From positions 1 to 29,729 of the forward strand of contig CBFGTV010000042.1 in assembly GCA_965652145.1 (NCBI GenBank): a DNA stretch of 29,729 bases, given 5' to 3'. The translations under genes were made by a program, and so were the position numbers. Under the pieces are notes generated by a model. It did not search any database. It saw nothing but the letters and a program-made list of their open reading frames with translations, and was not told where the DNA came from. This document shows, piece after piece, positions 6,487-14,617 of the stretch (positions are counted from its first letter, which is position 1; every line of letters starts with the position of its first letter). Source of the DNA: CBFGTV01 sp965652145 (GTDB lineage Bacteria; Bacillota; Clostridia; Peptostreptococcales; Natronincolaceae).

Positions 6487-7722
6487 TTGTTTATCAAGAA
6501 AATCATAATAGGCAGGCCCATAAACCTTCTAATACTGATTAACCTGTTGTTTTTTGGCCTGTTGTTCATCATGATCGGACCCTATGATCGAACCATTCCC
6601 ATTGCCGGAGCGCTGTTAACCAGCCTGATGGTAATATGCTACTATATTATTGTCAAGGGCCAAATGGGAGATCAATATATCTTTATCATCATATCTGTCC
6701 TTTCCAGTCTTGGCGTGGTCATGCTCTATCGGCTCAACCCCCATTATGGAATCAAGCAAATAACCTGGTATGGCTTAGGTGTATTCCTGTACTTTATGGC
6801 ATATTTTATTTTTCGGTGGATTCAACAGTGGGATCAATGGGTATACGGGTATCTGGCGGGGGGCATATTCCTCTTTGCCATTACCTTTCTGCTGGGAAGT
6901 ACCGTTAAAGGGGCCATCAATTGGATTAAAATAGGGAATTTTACCTTTCAGCCGGCTGAAATCATTAAGCTTTTTTATTTGTTCTTTTTAGCATCTTATT
7001 TCAAATATCCGGAAAAGCTTAAAAATGAATATATTTTTTGTGGACTGGTATACCTTCACATTATGCTTCTGTTTTTGCAGCGGGATTTAGGTATGGCCAT
7101 GCTCTTTTATGGTCTTTTTATCAGTATCTACTATATCTACTATCAAAACCGAAGACTATTTTTTTATAATGTTGGAGCTTCGGCTGTTATGAGTGTCTTT
7201 GCCTATTTAACCATGGGCCATGTTCAGGTGCGATTTGAGGCATGGCTGAACCCTTGGAAGGATATTTCGGGCCGAGGCTACCAAATTACCCAATCTCTTT
7301 TTGCCATTGCTGAAGGGGGCTTTTTCGGTAAAGGCCTGGGACTAGGCAGCCCCGACTATATTCCCGAGGTCCATACAGATTTTATTTTTTCTGCCATCTG
7401 TGAAGAATTGGGAATCTTCGGCGGAATGGCGGTGGTGCTTTTGTATTTTATTTTAATCTATCGAGGGTTTAAAATCACCTTTACAATTCAAGAGACCTTT
7501 AAACGAATTGTAGCCCTGGGCATTACCCTTATTTATGGGTATCAAACCTTCATCATTATAGGCGGGGTGATTAAGCTGATTCCCCTGACTGGAATTACAC
7601 TACCCTTTATCAGCTATGGAGGCAGTTCTCTGGTATCGGCCTTTATCGCCTTTGGTATTTTACAAGCTCTGTCTAAAAAAATTCCAGAACGAGAGGAGTT
7701 TGTAGAAAGTGGAGAGCAATAG
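6487..7722 (+). CDS. FtsW/RodA/SpoVE (SEDS) family peptidoglycan glycosyltransferase
   Basis: SEDS proteins polymerise glycan strands from lipid II at the membrane with a partner class B PBP. The 411-residue protein has about ten membrane segments. Diagnostic motifs are 'QPAEIIKL' after the fourth to fifth segment, the large outer loop 'GKGLGLGSPDYIPEVHTDFI' and the following 'EELG', and the terminal 'GITLPFISYGGSS'. The start is TTG at 6487, two bases after the FHA stop, with GAGGTGG upstream inside the FHA gene. The last 14 bases overlap the PBP gene. Whether it acts in elongation, division or spore cortex synthesis cannot be told from sequence; the partner gene suggests a mycobacterial-like RodA-PbpA pair. 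Confidence 0.92.
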   Translation: MFIKKIIIGRPINLLILINLLFFGLLFIMIGPYDRTIPIAGALLTSLMVICYYIIVKGQMGDQYIFIIISVLSSLGVVMLYRLNPHYGIKQITWYGLGVFLYFMAYFIFRWIQQWDQWVYGYLAGGIFLFAITFLLGSTVKGAINWIKIGNFTFQPAEIIKLFYLFFLASYFKYPEKLKNEYIFCGLVYLHIMLLFLQRDLGMAMLFYGLFISIYYIYYQNRRLFFYNVGASAVMSVFAYLTMGHVQVRFEAWLNPWKDISGRGYQITQSLFAIAEGGFFGKGLGLGSPDYIPEVHTDFIFSAICEELGIFGGMAVVLLYFILIYRGFKITFTIQETFKRIVALGITLIYGYQTFIIIGGVIKLIPLTGITLPFISYGGSSLVSAFIAFGILQALSKKIPEREEFVESGEQ

Positions 7723-9106
7723 AAAAATTATTCATTTAATTATATTAACTAGTCTGCTGTTTTTAAGCATCATTGTTTACCTTACGTATTTTCAAATATT
7801 CCAGTCGGCAGCCATTGTTAAAAACCCCTACAACAGAAGGCAGTGGCTTCGGGAGGAAAATACCGTAAGGGGTACCATTTATGATCGTAATGGCACCGTA
7901 TTGGCCGAAACCCTTGAGGGGGAAACCACCAGAAGCTATCCCTATCATCAGCTCTATAGCCACCTGGTAGGGTATAGCCATAAGCAATATGGCCGTTCCG
8001 GCATTGAGGCCTATTATAATGACGAGCTGCTGGGGCTAACCAATGATCAGCTGGTATCAAAAATCATTGATCGGTTCCATAATGAGAAAATTAAGGGGAA
8101 TCATTTGTATTTAACTATAAATCATCAATTACAGGTAAAGGCCCATGGGCTAATGGAGGGAAAGAGGGGGGCTGTGGTGGCCATGGACCCCAAGACCGGT
8201 GAAATTCTGGCAATGGTCAGCAAGCCAGATTTTAACCCCAATCAATTAGTTGAAACCTGGGAAGCCCTCATTAATGATGAAGGAAGTCCTCTCTTAAACA
8301 GAGGCATTTCAGGGCTTTACCCCCCTGGCTCCACCTTTAAGCCCATTATGGCGGCAGCAGTATTGGAGAACCCTGAAATTCAAAGGGAGCATGACTGTAC
8401 CGGCAGCTTTGTGGTAGACGGCTATACCCTGTCAGATTATGATCCCAGTGGTCACGGCTATTTAGACCTGAGGGGATCCCTGGTGGTGTCATGCAACACT
8501 AGCTTTGCTAAGATGGCCCTGGAGCTGGGAGATCAACGGGTGATGGAAATCGCCAGACGGTTTTTAATGGACAGTAATTTGGAGGCTGATTTTCCGCTGC
8601 AGCGGAACCGCTTCCCCTATCAAAGTCTACAGCCGACAGAGCTGGCTGCGGTTTCCATTGGTCAGGGAAAGCTGCTGGTAACACCCCTGCATATGGCCGC
8701 AGTGGCGTCGACCTTTGCCAATGACGGAATGATGCCCCAGCCTCGAATAGTGAAGGAAATTAAAGGCGCTGATGGAAAACAGCTTAGGGAAAGGGAGGTA
8801 CAATTGAACCAGGTGCTGGAGCCGGAGATTGCCCAAGGGGTTAAAGAAATGATGGTGGCGGTGGTCAATGAGGGAACTGGTAAAAATGCTGCCATCAGTG
8901 GAGTAAGGGTGGCTGGAAAAACCGGTACCGCCCAAAATGAATCGGGTGAAAACCATGCATGGTTTATTGGCTTTGCACCGGCAGAGAATCCCCAGATTGC
9001 CGTGGCAGTCTTATTGGAGCAGGAGGGAAGCTCTGGCGGGGCGGCGGCGGCCCCCATCGCAAGGGAACTGATGAGAGAAGCTTTGAGAAGAGGTGTATTA
9101 GATTAA
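7709..9106 (+). CDS. Class B penicillin-binding protein (PbpA-type transpeptidase)
   Basis: The protein cross-links peptidoglycan by DD-transpeptidation outside the membrane. It has one N-terminal membrane anchor (about 8-30), a short PBP-dimer region with 'RGTIYDRNGTVLA' (55-67), and a transpeptidase domain with all three active-site motifs: S208-T-F-K211 in 'PPGSTFKP', S261-C-N263 in 'SCNTSFAK', and K404-T-G406 in 'AGKTGTAQN'. At 465 residues it is short for the class and close in size to the mycobacterial PbpA type, with no PASTA repeats. The start is GTG at 7709, overlapping the SEDS gene by 14 bases, with GAGGAG ten bases upstream. The stop overlaps the Sua5 start by one base. Confidence 0.93.
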   Translation: MESNRKIIHLIILTSLLFLSIIVYLTYFQIFQSAAIVKNPYNRRQWLREENTVRGTIYDRNGTVLAETLEGETTRSYPYHQLYSHLVGYSHKQYGRSGIEAYYNDELLGLTNDQLVSKIIDRFHNEKIKGNHLYLTINHQLQVKAHGLMEGKRGAVVAMDPKTGEILAMVSKPDFNPNQLVETWEALINDEGSPLLNRGISGLYPPGSTFKPIMAAAVLENPEIQREHDCTGSFVVDGYTLSDYDPSGHGYLDLRGSLVVSCNTSFAKMALELGDQRVMEIARRFLMDSNLEADFPLQRNRFPYQSLQPTELAAVSIGQGKLLVTPLHMAAVASTFANDGMMPQPRIVKEIKGADGKQLREREVQLNQVLEPEIAQGVKEMMVAVVNEGTGKNAAISGVRVAGKTGTAQNESGENHAWFIGFAPAENPQIAVAVLLEQEGSSGGAAAAPIARELMREALRRGVLD

Positions 9107-10161
9107 TGGAAACAATGATTTATGAAATAGATGATGATGATTTAGACTCCCCTTCCCTGGGGAAATGTGCTGATATTTTACGCCGGGGAGGAACAGTGGC
9201 CTTCCCAACAGAAACGGTTTATGGTTTGGGCGCCAATGGCCTGATGCCGGAGGCCATTCGAAAAATTTATCAGGTTAAGGGCAGGCCCTCTGATAATCCT
9301 TTAATCCTTCATATTGCCCATATAGCAGAAATTCAATCCCTGGTGGAGACGATTCCCCAGGGTGCCCAAGCTGTTATGGATGAATTTTGGCCGGGGCCAT
9401 TAACCTTAATTTTTAAAAAAAGTCCATTGGTTCCGTCTGAAATAACGGGCGGGCTGGATACGGTGGCCATTAGAATGCCCAGTCATCCCATTGCCCGAAG
9501 ATTAATTGAGCTGGCAGGGATTCCCCTTGCCGCTCCCAGTGCCAACCTGTCGGGAAAACCCAGTCCCACAGCGTCTCAGCATGTGATGAAGGATTTAAAG
9601 GGCAGAGTCGATGCCATTGTGGCCGGCGGCAACTGTGAGATTGGTCTGGAATCTACCGTATTGGATATGACCCAGGAGTCCCCTATGATTTTAAGACCCG
9701 GGGGAGTCACAAGGGAAATGCTGCTGCAGGTTTTACCCCAGGTATCGGAGGACCCGACCCTGAAGGGAGCAATGGACCCCCATATGATTCCCAAGGCACC
9801 GGGCATGAAATATACCCATTATGCCCCTGAGGCTTCAGTTATTTTGGTAAATGGAGCTGTGGACAAGGCGGTAGACAAAATAAAAGCCCTGGCCCAAAGA
9901 CATAGCGGAGCAGGCCTCAGGGTAGGAATCATCTGCAGTGATGAAACAAGACATTATTATGACGAAGACTGGGTGATCAAGAGTATCGGCAGCCGTCAAG
10001 ACCCTAAGACCATTGCAGTTAACCTTTTTAAAATTCTTAGGGAATTTGATGAAACCGATGTACAAATTATTTTGTCAGAGACGGTTGAGGCGGTGGGTCT
10101 GGGACAAGCCGTCATGAATCGTCTCTTGAAGGCCTCTGGTTATCAATTAATTCAGGTATAG
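9106..10161 (+). CDS. ywlC: L-threonylcarbamoyladenylate synthase (Sua5/YwlC)
   Basis: Sua5 makes threonylcarbamoyl-AMP from threonine, bicarbonate and ATP, the first step in t6A37 modification of ANN-decoding tRNAs. The 351-residue protein has the YrdC domain (about 15-205) with 'AFPTETVYGLGA' and 'KGRPSDNPLILHI' (58-70), then the C-terminal Sua5 domain beginning with 'APGMKYTHYAPEA', so it is the long Sua5 form, not the short TsaC form. The frame is open much further upstream inside the PBP gene, but ATG 9106 (overlapping the PBP stop as TAATG) begins the conserved sequence and has an AGAGGTG site about eleven bases upstream. Another in-frame ATG follows at 9115. Order ywlC-ywlE-rpiB matches B. 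subtilis. Confidence 0.94.
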   Translation: METMIYEIDDDDLDSPSLGKCADILRRGGTVAFPTETVYGLGANGLMPEAIRKIYQVKGRPSDNPLILHIAHIAEIQSLVETIPQGAQAVMDEFWPGPLTLIFKKSPLVPSEITGGLDTVAIRMPSHPIARRLIELAGIPLAAPSANLSGKPSPTASQHVMKDLKGRVDAIVAGGNCEIGLESTVLDMTQESPMILRPGGVTREMLLQVLPQVSEDPTLKGAMDPHMIPKAPGMKYTHYAPEASVILVNGAVDKAVDKIKALAQRHSGAGLRVGIICSDETRHYYDEDWVIKSIGSRQDPKTIAVNLFKILREFDETDVQIILSETVEAVGLGQAVMNRLLKASGYQLIQV

Positions 10162-10175
10162 AAGGAGGAAATCAG

Positions 10176-10868
10176 ATGAAAAAGCTATTATTTGTCTGCA
10201 CAGGAAATACCTGTAGAAGCAGTATGGCCGAGGCATTGTTTAAGCAGCTCCAATCGAGGGCTGAGGCGTTAGGAAAGATTCAGGTCATTTCAGCGGGCAC
10301 AGGGGCTGTCAAGGGAGAAAAGGCATCGCCCCAGGCCATTGAGGTAATGAACGAGAGGGGAATTTCGCTAAAAGGGCACCGATCTACCCCCTTGACAAAG
10401 AAATTGATTGATGAGTCAGATTTGATTTTAACCATGACCACCAACCATAAAAAACAGGTGCTGGAGCTGGCCCCTCAGGCTAGAGGTAAGGTTTTTACAC
10501 TACGGGAATATGTTGAGGGGGGCGAAGGGATTGATACGGTACTGGATGAGATGAATCATATCTATCAAATTATTGACCAAAGGAAAAAAGCATTTCTAGA
10601 GGTCAATGAAAAACGATTGATGGAATTGAAGGACAGGCGCAGGGAGCTGATTCGACAGCTGGAAGCCATTGATAATGAAGTCAATTGTCTGGAAGCGGAT
10701 TTTAGAGAGGAGATAAAGGATCTGGAGGCCCAATTAGTGAATTTGAAAAGCAGGATCCCCCAGCTGGACATACAGGACCCCTTCGGTCAGCCAGTACAGG
10801 TGTATCGACAATGTGCCGTGGAAATAGAGGAAATGATTAAAAAACTGATTAACAAATTAGATGAATAA
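10176..10868 (+). CDS. ywlE: YwlE-type low-molecular-weight protein phosphatase with internal coiled-coil insertion
   Basis: LMW-PTP fold phosphatase. The catalytic loop is C8-T-G-N-T12-C-R14-S15, near the N-terminus. The threonine at position 12 corresponds to the YwlE residue that favours phosphoarginine over phosphotyrosine, so protein arginine phosphatase is the likely activity, reversing McsB-type marking. The general-acid loop 'DPFGQPVQVYR' (D201) and final helix are also present. Unusually, D201 comes about 80 residues later than expected: between 'TLREYVEGG' (about 108-116) and 'QLDIQDPF' sits a charged, heptad-like helix region (about 120-195) rich in E, K, R and L. The total of 230 residues compares with about 150 for usual members. 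The frame is intact with good codon use. ATG 10176 follows AAGGAGG. Activity is by homology; the insert's role is unknown. Confidence 0.88.
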   Translation: MKKLLFVCTGNTCRSSMAEALFKQLQSRAEALGKIQVISAGTGAVKGEKASPQAIEVMNERGISLKGHRSTPLTKKLIDESDLILTMTTNHKKQVLELAPQARGKVFTLREYVEGGEGIDTVLDEMNHIYQIIDQRKKAFLEVNEKRLMELKDRRRELIRQLEAIDNEVNCLEADFREEIKDLEAQLVNLKSRIPQLDIQDPFGQPVQVYRQCAVEIEEMIKKLINKLDE

Positions 10869-10940
10869 TCTATGCAGGAAATCTGCAAATTATGTAGAAT
10901 AGTATATAGGTTTGAGATTTTGTCGAAGGGAAGTGTTGTG

Positions 10941-11405
10941 ATGAAAATCGCTTTAGGAAGTGACCATGGGGGCTATCATCTAAAGGAAGCAATTAAGGCC
11001 CATTTAAAGAAGCGGGGCCTGGAAATCGAAGATTTTGGTACAAAGTCCACTGATTCCTGTGATTATCCTCACTTTGCCCTGGCTGTGGGAGAGGCCGTGG
11101 CAAGGGGAGAATTTCAACGGGGTATACTGGTTTGTGGAACGGGAATCGGCGTATCGATTGCAGCCAACAAAATACCTGGAATCAGGTGTGCACTGGTGGG
11201 AGATTGCTTCTCGGCCAAAGCAACACGACTACACAATGACACCAATGTGCTGGCCCTGGGGGGGCGAGTCCTGGGGGAAGGCTTAGCCCTTGAAATTGTT
11301 GATATATGGTTGAACACATCCTATGAAGGCGGTAGACATCAAAATAGGCTGGACTTAATCACAGAGATAGAAAAAAAGTATGGCAAACATGAGGGGGAAA
11401 AGTGA
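10941..11405 (+). CDS. rpiB: Ribose-5-phosphate isomerase B
   Basis: RpiB interconverts ribose 5-phosphate and ribulose 5-phosphate in the pentose phosphate pathway. The 154-residue protein has the family signature: 'GSDHGGYHLK' (D8-H9), 'FGTKSTDSCDYPHFA', the catalytic C65 in 'VCGTGIGVSIAANK', 'R-C-A-L-V', and 'HNDTNVLALGGRVLG' with H98. The cysteine and the downstream motifs favour RpiB over galactose-6-phosphate isomerase subunits LacA/LacB. An open frame extends upstream to 10872, but ATG 10941 starts the conserved sequence and has an AAGGGAAG site eight bases before it. It follows ywlE by 72 bases and is closed by a hairpin, ending the run of genes begun upstream. Confidence 0.95.
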   Translation: MKIALGSDHGGYHLKEAIKAHLKKRGLEIEDFGTKSTDSCDYPHFALAVGEAVARGEFQRGILVCGTGIGVSIAANKIPGIRCALVGDCFSAKATRLHNDTNVLALGGRVLGEGLALEIVDIWLNTSYEGGRHQNRLDLITEIEKKYGKHEGEK

Positions 11406-11421
11406 AGCAATAGGAAAAATG

Positions 11422-11464
11422 AAAAGGGGATTTCCAGAAGGGTTCTTTGGGAATTCCCTTTTTA
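11422..11464 (+). terminator. Rho-independent terminator after rpiB
   Basis: Arms at 11422-11435 and 11450-11463 pair over 12 of 14 positions plus a G-U pair, and end in five T residues. Confidence 0.7.
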
Positions 11465-11492
11465 GGAACAAAATGAAGAGGGAGGAAAAAAT

Positions 11493-12122
11493 ATGAGTAA
11501 AGTGGTTGTAATTGACCATCCATTGATTCAGCATAAGTTAACCTTAATTCGAGATAAAAACACCGGGTCTAAGGAATTTAGAGAGCTGGTGAAGGAAGTA
11601 TCTATGTTAATGGGGTATGAAATCACAAGGGACCTTCCCCTTCAGGAGGTAGAAATAGAAACTCCCGTGTGTGCAACAAAATCTAAGGCCCTGGCGGGGA
11701 AAAAACTGGGTATTGTACCGATTTTAAGGGCAGGCTTGGGGATGGTTGACGGAATATTAGAGCTGATTCCTGCCGCCAAGGTGGGTCATGTGGGCCTGTA
11801 TCGTGATCCCGAAACCCTGGTGCCGGTGGAATACTACTGTAAGCTCCCCAGTGACGTGGTTGAACGGGACCTGATTGTGTTGGACCCTATGCTGGCAACA
11901 GGAGGCTCGGCCGCTGCAGCCATACGATTTTTAAAGGAAAAGGGTGCGGTTAATATTAAGCTGGTTTGTTTAATCGCCTCGCCGGAGGGAATAGAAGCAG
12001 TTCAGAAAACCCATAGCGATGTCGATATTTATGTAGCAGCCATTGATGAAAAACTCAATGATCACGCCTATATTGTACCGGGACTGGGTGATGCCGGAGA
12101 TCGGTTGTTCGGAACAAAATAA
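11493..12122 (+). CDS. upp: Uracil phosphoribosyltransferase
   Basis: Upp salvages uracil with PRPP to give UMP. The 209-residue length is standard. Recognisable blocks: 'DHPLIQHKLTLIRDKNTG' at the N-terminus, 'VPILRAGLGMVDGI', 'GLYRDPETLVPVEYY', the PRPP-binding loop 'VLDPMLATGGSAAAAI', and the uracil-site C-terminus 'DHAYIVPGLGDAGDRLFGT'. ATG 11493 follows GGGAGG by seven bases. It is bounded by terminators on both sides, so it is probably a single-gene unit, although no clear promoter was identified in the short gap upstream. In B. subtilis upp also sits just before the atp operon. Confidence 0.97.
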   Translation: MSKVVVIDHPLIQHKLTLIRDKNTGSKEFRELVKEVSMLMGYEITRDLPLQEVEIETPVCATKSKALAGKKLGIVPILRAGLGMVDGILELIPAAKVGHVGLYRDPETLVPVEYYCKLPSDVVERDLIVLDPMLATGGSAAAAIRFLKEKGAVNIKLVCLIASPEGIEAVQKTHSDVDIYVAAIDEKLNDHAYIVPGLGDAGDRLFGTK

Positions 12123-12124
12123 CT

Positions 12125-12155
12125 AAAAAAGGCATAGATTCTATGCCTTTTTTTT
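12125..12155 (+). terminator. Rho-independent terminator of upp
   Basis: GGCATAG (12131-12137) and CTATGCC (12141-12147) form a tight hairpin extended by an A tract upstream and eight T residues downstream. Confidence 0.92.
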
Positions 12156-12267
12156 GATGTTTTTAAAATACTTAATTTATTAAATTTTAGCGACAAAGTA
12201 TAATTGAAATAGAAATTGTGCTAAAATAGAATGAAATGGATAAGTTATATGGAAAAGGGGGATGGGG

Positions 12268-12711
12268 ATGCGCCCTTCTTGGGATCAATACTTTATGGAG
12301 ATGGCTGAAATCGCCAAGAAACGCTCTACCTGCGGTAGAAGACAGGTGGGTGCCGTCCTGGTGAAGGACAAACGGGTGCTGGCCAGCGGCTACAATGGTG
12401 CCCCCAGTGGAATTCAACACTGTAGTCAGGTGGGATGCCTCCGAGACCGGTTAAAGGTGCCCTCAGGGGAACGACATGAGCTTTGCAGAGGGATCCATGC
12501 AGAGCAGAACGCCATTGTACAGGCGGCTTATCATGGTGTGGCCATTCAAGGGGCAACCCTCTATGTAACCCATCAGCCCTGCAGCCTTTGTGCTAAAATC
12601 ATTATTAATGCAGGGATTAAACGGGTGGTGTTTCAAGGGGAGTATCCCGATGAAATGTCAAGGGAAATGCTTGAAGAAGCAGAAATAATTTTAGAAAAAT
12701 ACACCGGTTAA
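12268..12711 (+). CDS. comEB: Deoxycytidylate (dCMP) deaminase, ComEB family
   Basis: The enzyme deaminates dCMP to dUMP, feeding thymidylate synthesis. The 147-residue protein has the zinc-dependent deaminase motifs H77-A-E79 ('GIHAEQNAIV') and C105-S-L-C108 ('PCSLCAK'), plus the family N-terminus 'MRPSWDQYFMEMA' and the extra 'CLRDRLKVPSGERHELCR' loop with cysteine and histidine residues typical of dCMP deaminases. Start: ATG 12262 abuts the AAAAGGGGG ribosome site with no spacing; ATG 12268, six bases further, is the better start and gives the usual N-terminus. A TATAAT at 12199-12204 might be its -10, with a poor -35. The comEB name comes from B. subtilis; no competence role is implied. 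Confidence 0.93.
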   Translation: MRPSWDQYFMEMAEIAKKRSTCGRRQVGAVLVKDKRVLASGYNGAPSGIQHCSQVGCLRDRLKVPSGERHELCRGIHAEQNAIVQAAYHGVAIQGATLYVTHQPCSLCAKIIINAGIKRVVFQGEYPDEMSREMLEEAEIILEKYTG

Positions 12712-12725
12712 GGAAGTTGCCCCCA

Positions 12726-12754
12726 TTGATTTTTACCTGAAAATAATGTAAGAT
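12726..12754 (+). promoter_or_regulatory. Promoter of the tagO-like gene
   Basis: TTGATT (12726-12731), 17 bases, TAAGAT (12749-12754), about 38 bases before the start codon. Confidence 0.45.
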
Positions 12755-12791
12755 GTTAAAATAGGTTAAAACCAACTTTAGGAGTGGAAAC

Positions 12792-13832
12792 ATGGAAAAA
12801 TACCTTATTGCTTTTGTGGTTTCCGTTACAATTGCATATATATTAACTCCCTATGCCATCAAGTTGGCCTATCGGATTGGAGCCATAGATGTACCTAAGG
12901 ATAATCGCCGGGTACATAACAAGCCTATCCCCAGATTAGGGGGAGCAGCGATTTATGCCTCCTTTTTGGTGACTTCCCTGGTAATGGCTCCCCTAAGCCG
13001 AGAGCTTTTGGGGATATTAGTTGGAGCCACAATTATTGTTTTTATGGGAATGGTTGATGATGTAAAGCCCATTTCTGCAAAATGGAAGCTGTTGGTTCAA
13101 ATCATTGCTTCTTTAGTGGTTATCTTTAGTGATGTCAGAATTGAGTACATTAGAGGAGTCATTAATTTAGGTGCCTTTAGTATTCCGGCCACAATTTTTT
13201 GGATCGTAGGGATTACCAATGCTGTTAACCTGATTGACGGTCTTGACGGCCTGGCGGCAGGTGTAGGGATCATCGCTTCCCTTTCCCTGGCCTTTGTATC
13301 CTTCTCCAATGTCCTTCCAGGCATGACAGAGGTAACGCTGTTGCTGGTTATCCTTGCAGGAAGTGCAACCGGGTTTTTACCATATAATTTTAACCCGGCT
13401 AAAATCTTTATGGGTGATACCGGTGCTTTATTAATTGGATTTTTACTGGCCACCATTTCGGTAGAAGGGGTTCTTAAGAGTGCTGCTACCATTGCTGTGG
13501 TGATTCCGGTTCTGGCCCTGGGAGTACCTGTACTGGATACGGCCTTTGCCATTACCCGAAGGCTGTTAAATAAGAGGCCCATTATGGAGGCCGACAAGGG
13601 ACATCTGCATCATCGACTTTTAGATCTGGGTCTTTCCCAAAAACAGACGGTATTGATCCTGTATTTAATCAGCTCCTTCCTGGGGGCCAGTGCGGTCTTT
13701 ATTTCAGATGTCAGTAAGAAGACGGCCTATGGTATTCTTGTGGTACTGGCCTTAATTATCGCCTATGGGGCCGTTAAGTTTGGCTTGATTAAAGAAGGTG
13801 CAAAAAATAAAGTCAACGTAAATGTTAAATAA
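12792..13832 (+). CDS. tagO: Undecaprenyl-phosphate GlcNAc-1-phosphate transferase (TagO/WecA type)
   Basis: The enzyme transfers GlcNAc-1-phosphate (or a related sugar) from UDP onto undecaprenyl phosphate, starting teichoic acid or other wall-polymer synthesis. The 346-residue protein has about ten to eleven membrane segments and the polyprenyl-phosphate transferase motifs: 'DVPKDNRRVHNKPIPRLGG' (33-51), D89-D90 in 'GMVDDVKP', 'NLIDGLDGLAAG' (146-157), 'NFNPAKIFMGDTGAL' (199-213) and the 'KGHLHHRL' loop (269-276) that marks the TagO/WecA subgroup rather than MraY. ATG 12792 follows TAGGAGTGG. The wecB-like gene nearby would interconvert UDP-GlcNAc and UDP-ManNAc, supporting linkage-unit synthesis. 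The exact sugar cannot be read from sequence. Confidence 0.9.
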   Translation: MEKYLIAFVVSVTIAYILTPYAIKLAYRIGAIDVPKDNRRVHNKPIPRLGGAAIYASFLVTSLVMAPLSRELLGILVGATIIVFMGMVDDVKPISAKWKLLVQIIASLVVIFSDVRIEYIRGVINLGAFSIPATIFWIVGITNAVNLIDGLDGLAAGVGIIASLSLAFVSFSNVLPGMTEVTLLLVILAGSATGFLPYNFNPAKIFMGDTGALLIGFLLATISVEGVLKSAATIAVVIPVLALGVPVLDTAFAITRRLLNKRPIMEADKGHLHHRLLDLGLSQKQTVLILYLISSFLGASAVFISDVSKKTAYGILVVLALIIAYGAVKFGLIKEGAKNKVNVNVK

Positions 13833-13866
13833 ATTGAATGAAGATAGACTGTCTGCTATTATGTCA

Positions 13867-13921
13867 AAATAGCCCAGCAATCCAATGTATGAAGGTCATA
13901 CCTGTGGTTGTTGGGCTATTT
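13867..13921 (+). terminator. Long imperfect hairpin after the tagO-like gene
   Basis: Fourteen-base arms (13867-13880 and 13908-13921, one G-U pair) enclose further pairing CCA/TGG and GTATGA/TCATAC, giving one extended hairpin of about 55 bases. Only a weak T run follows, so it may be a terminator or some other element. Confidence 0.5.
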
Positions 13922-14010
13922 ATATACCAAATAAAGGTGAATATAGTAAATAAATGGAATCATCAAGGGAATAATACAGATATAGCAGATGGGACAAGAC
14001 ATCTTGATAC

Positions 14011-14039
14011 TTGATTTATTCAGGGCTTTCCTGTAAAAT
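14011..14039 (+). promoter_or_regulatory. Promoter of the DUF3842 gene
   Basis: TTGATT (14011-14016), 17 bases, TAAAAT (14034-14039), about 50 bases before the DUF3842 start. Confidence 0.6.
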
Positions 14040-14088
14040 TGTAAATGTCTTAAAATTCATTTAATTGATTATTTAAAGGGGATATATT

Positions 14089-14502
14089 ATGAAAATTGCA
14101 GTAATAGATGGCCAGGGCGGCGGACTGGGAAGGACAATCATAGAAAAAATGAAAAATCAGCTAAAGTCAGATAATTTAGAGATTATTGCCCTGGGCACCA
14201 ATTCCCTGGCTACCTCAAATATGATGAAGGCGGGGGCCCATTCCGGTGCTACAGGTGAAAATGCCATAAAGGTAATGGCCAACAGGGTCGATGTCATAGT
14301 TGGTCCCTTGGCAATCCTTGTGGCCAATGCCATGATGGGGGAAATAACCTCTGAAATGGCCGCAGCCGTGGCCAGTAGCCCCGCCCAGAAAATGATATTA
14401 CCCATGAATCGTTGTGGTATCTTCGTTGCAGGCATTAAAGAGTTAAACATGACAGAGATGATTGACAGCCTAATACTACAGCTAAGCAGAATGACTTTCT
14501 AA
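14089..14502 (+). CDS. DUF3842 family protein of unknown function
   Basis: The 137-residue protein begins 'MKIAVIDGQGGGLGRTII', a glycine-rich loop after the first strand that suggests a Rossmann-like nucleotide-binding fold. Further blocks are 'LEIIALGTNSLATSNMMKAG', 'GENAIKVMANRVDVIVGPLAI', and 'KMILPMNRCGIFVAG'. These match my memory of the DUF3842 family, which is restricted largely to Firmicutes and has no assigned reaction. It has its own promoter and an AAAGGGG site nine bases before the ATG. It sits between the tagO-like and wecB genes, which hints at, but does not show, a link with wall-polymer precursors. Confidence 0.8.
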   Translation: MKIAVIDGQGGGLGRTIIEKMKNQLKSDNLEIIALGTNSLATSNMMKAGAHSGATGENAIKVMANRVDVIVGPLAILVANAMMGEITSEMAAAVASSPAQKMILPMNRCGIFVAGIKELNMTEMIDSLILQLSRMTF

Positions 14503-14617
14503 AGAGATAAATGTTTTTCACATTGGCAAGAGGAATACTGTATCCTTTGTAGAAGTGTTTTTATAGGACAATAGGAAGCAGACCATTCTGTGGGCACGGT
14601 TAATGAGGAGGAAAAAA

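Noticed and set aside
8662..9057. Minus-strand open frames of 109 and 131 codons within the PBP gene
   Set aside because: Both are antisense to the intact transpeptidase domain and lack recognisable motifs or ribosome sites.
13097..13597. A 166-codon open frame on the minus strand inside the tagO-like gene
   Set aside because: Low-complexity Ala/Pro/Thr/Ile-rich translation that mirrors a membrane protein gene; no ribosome site and the plus-strand gene is unmistakable.
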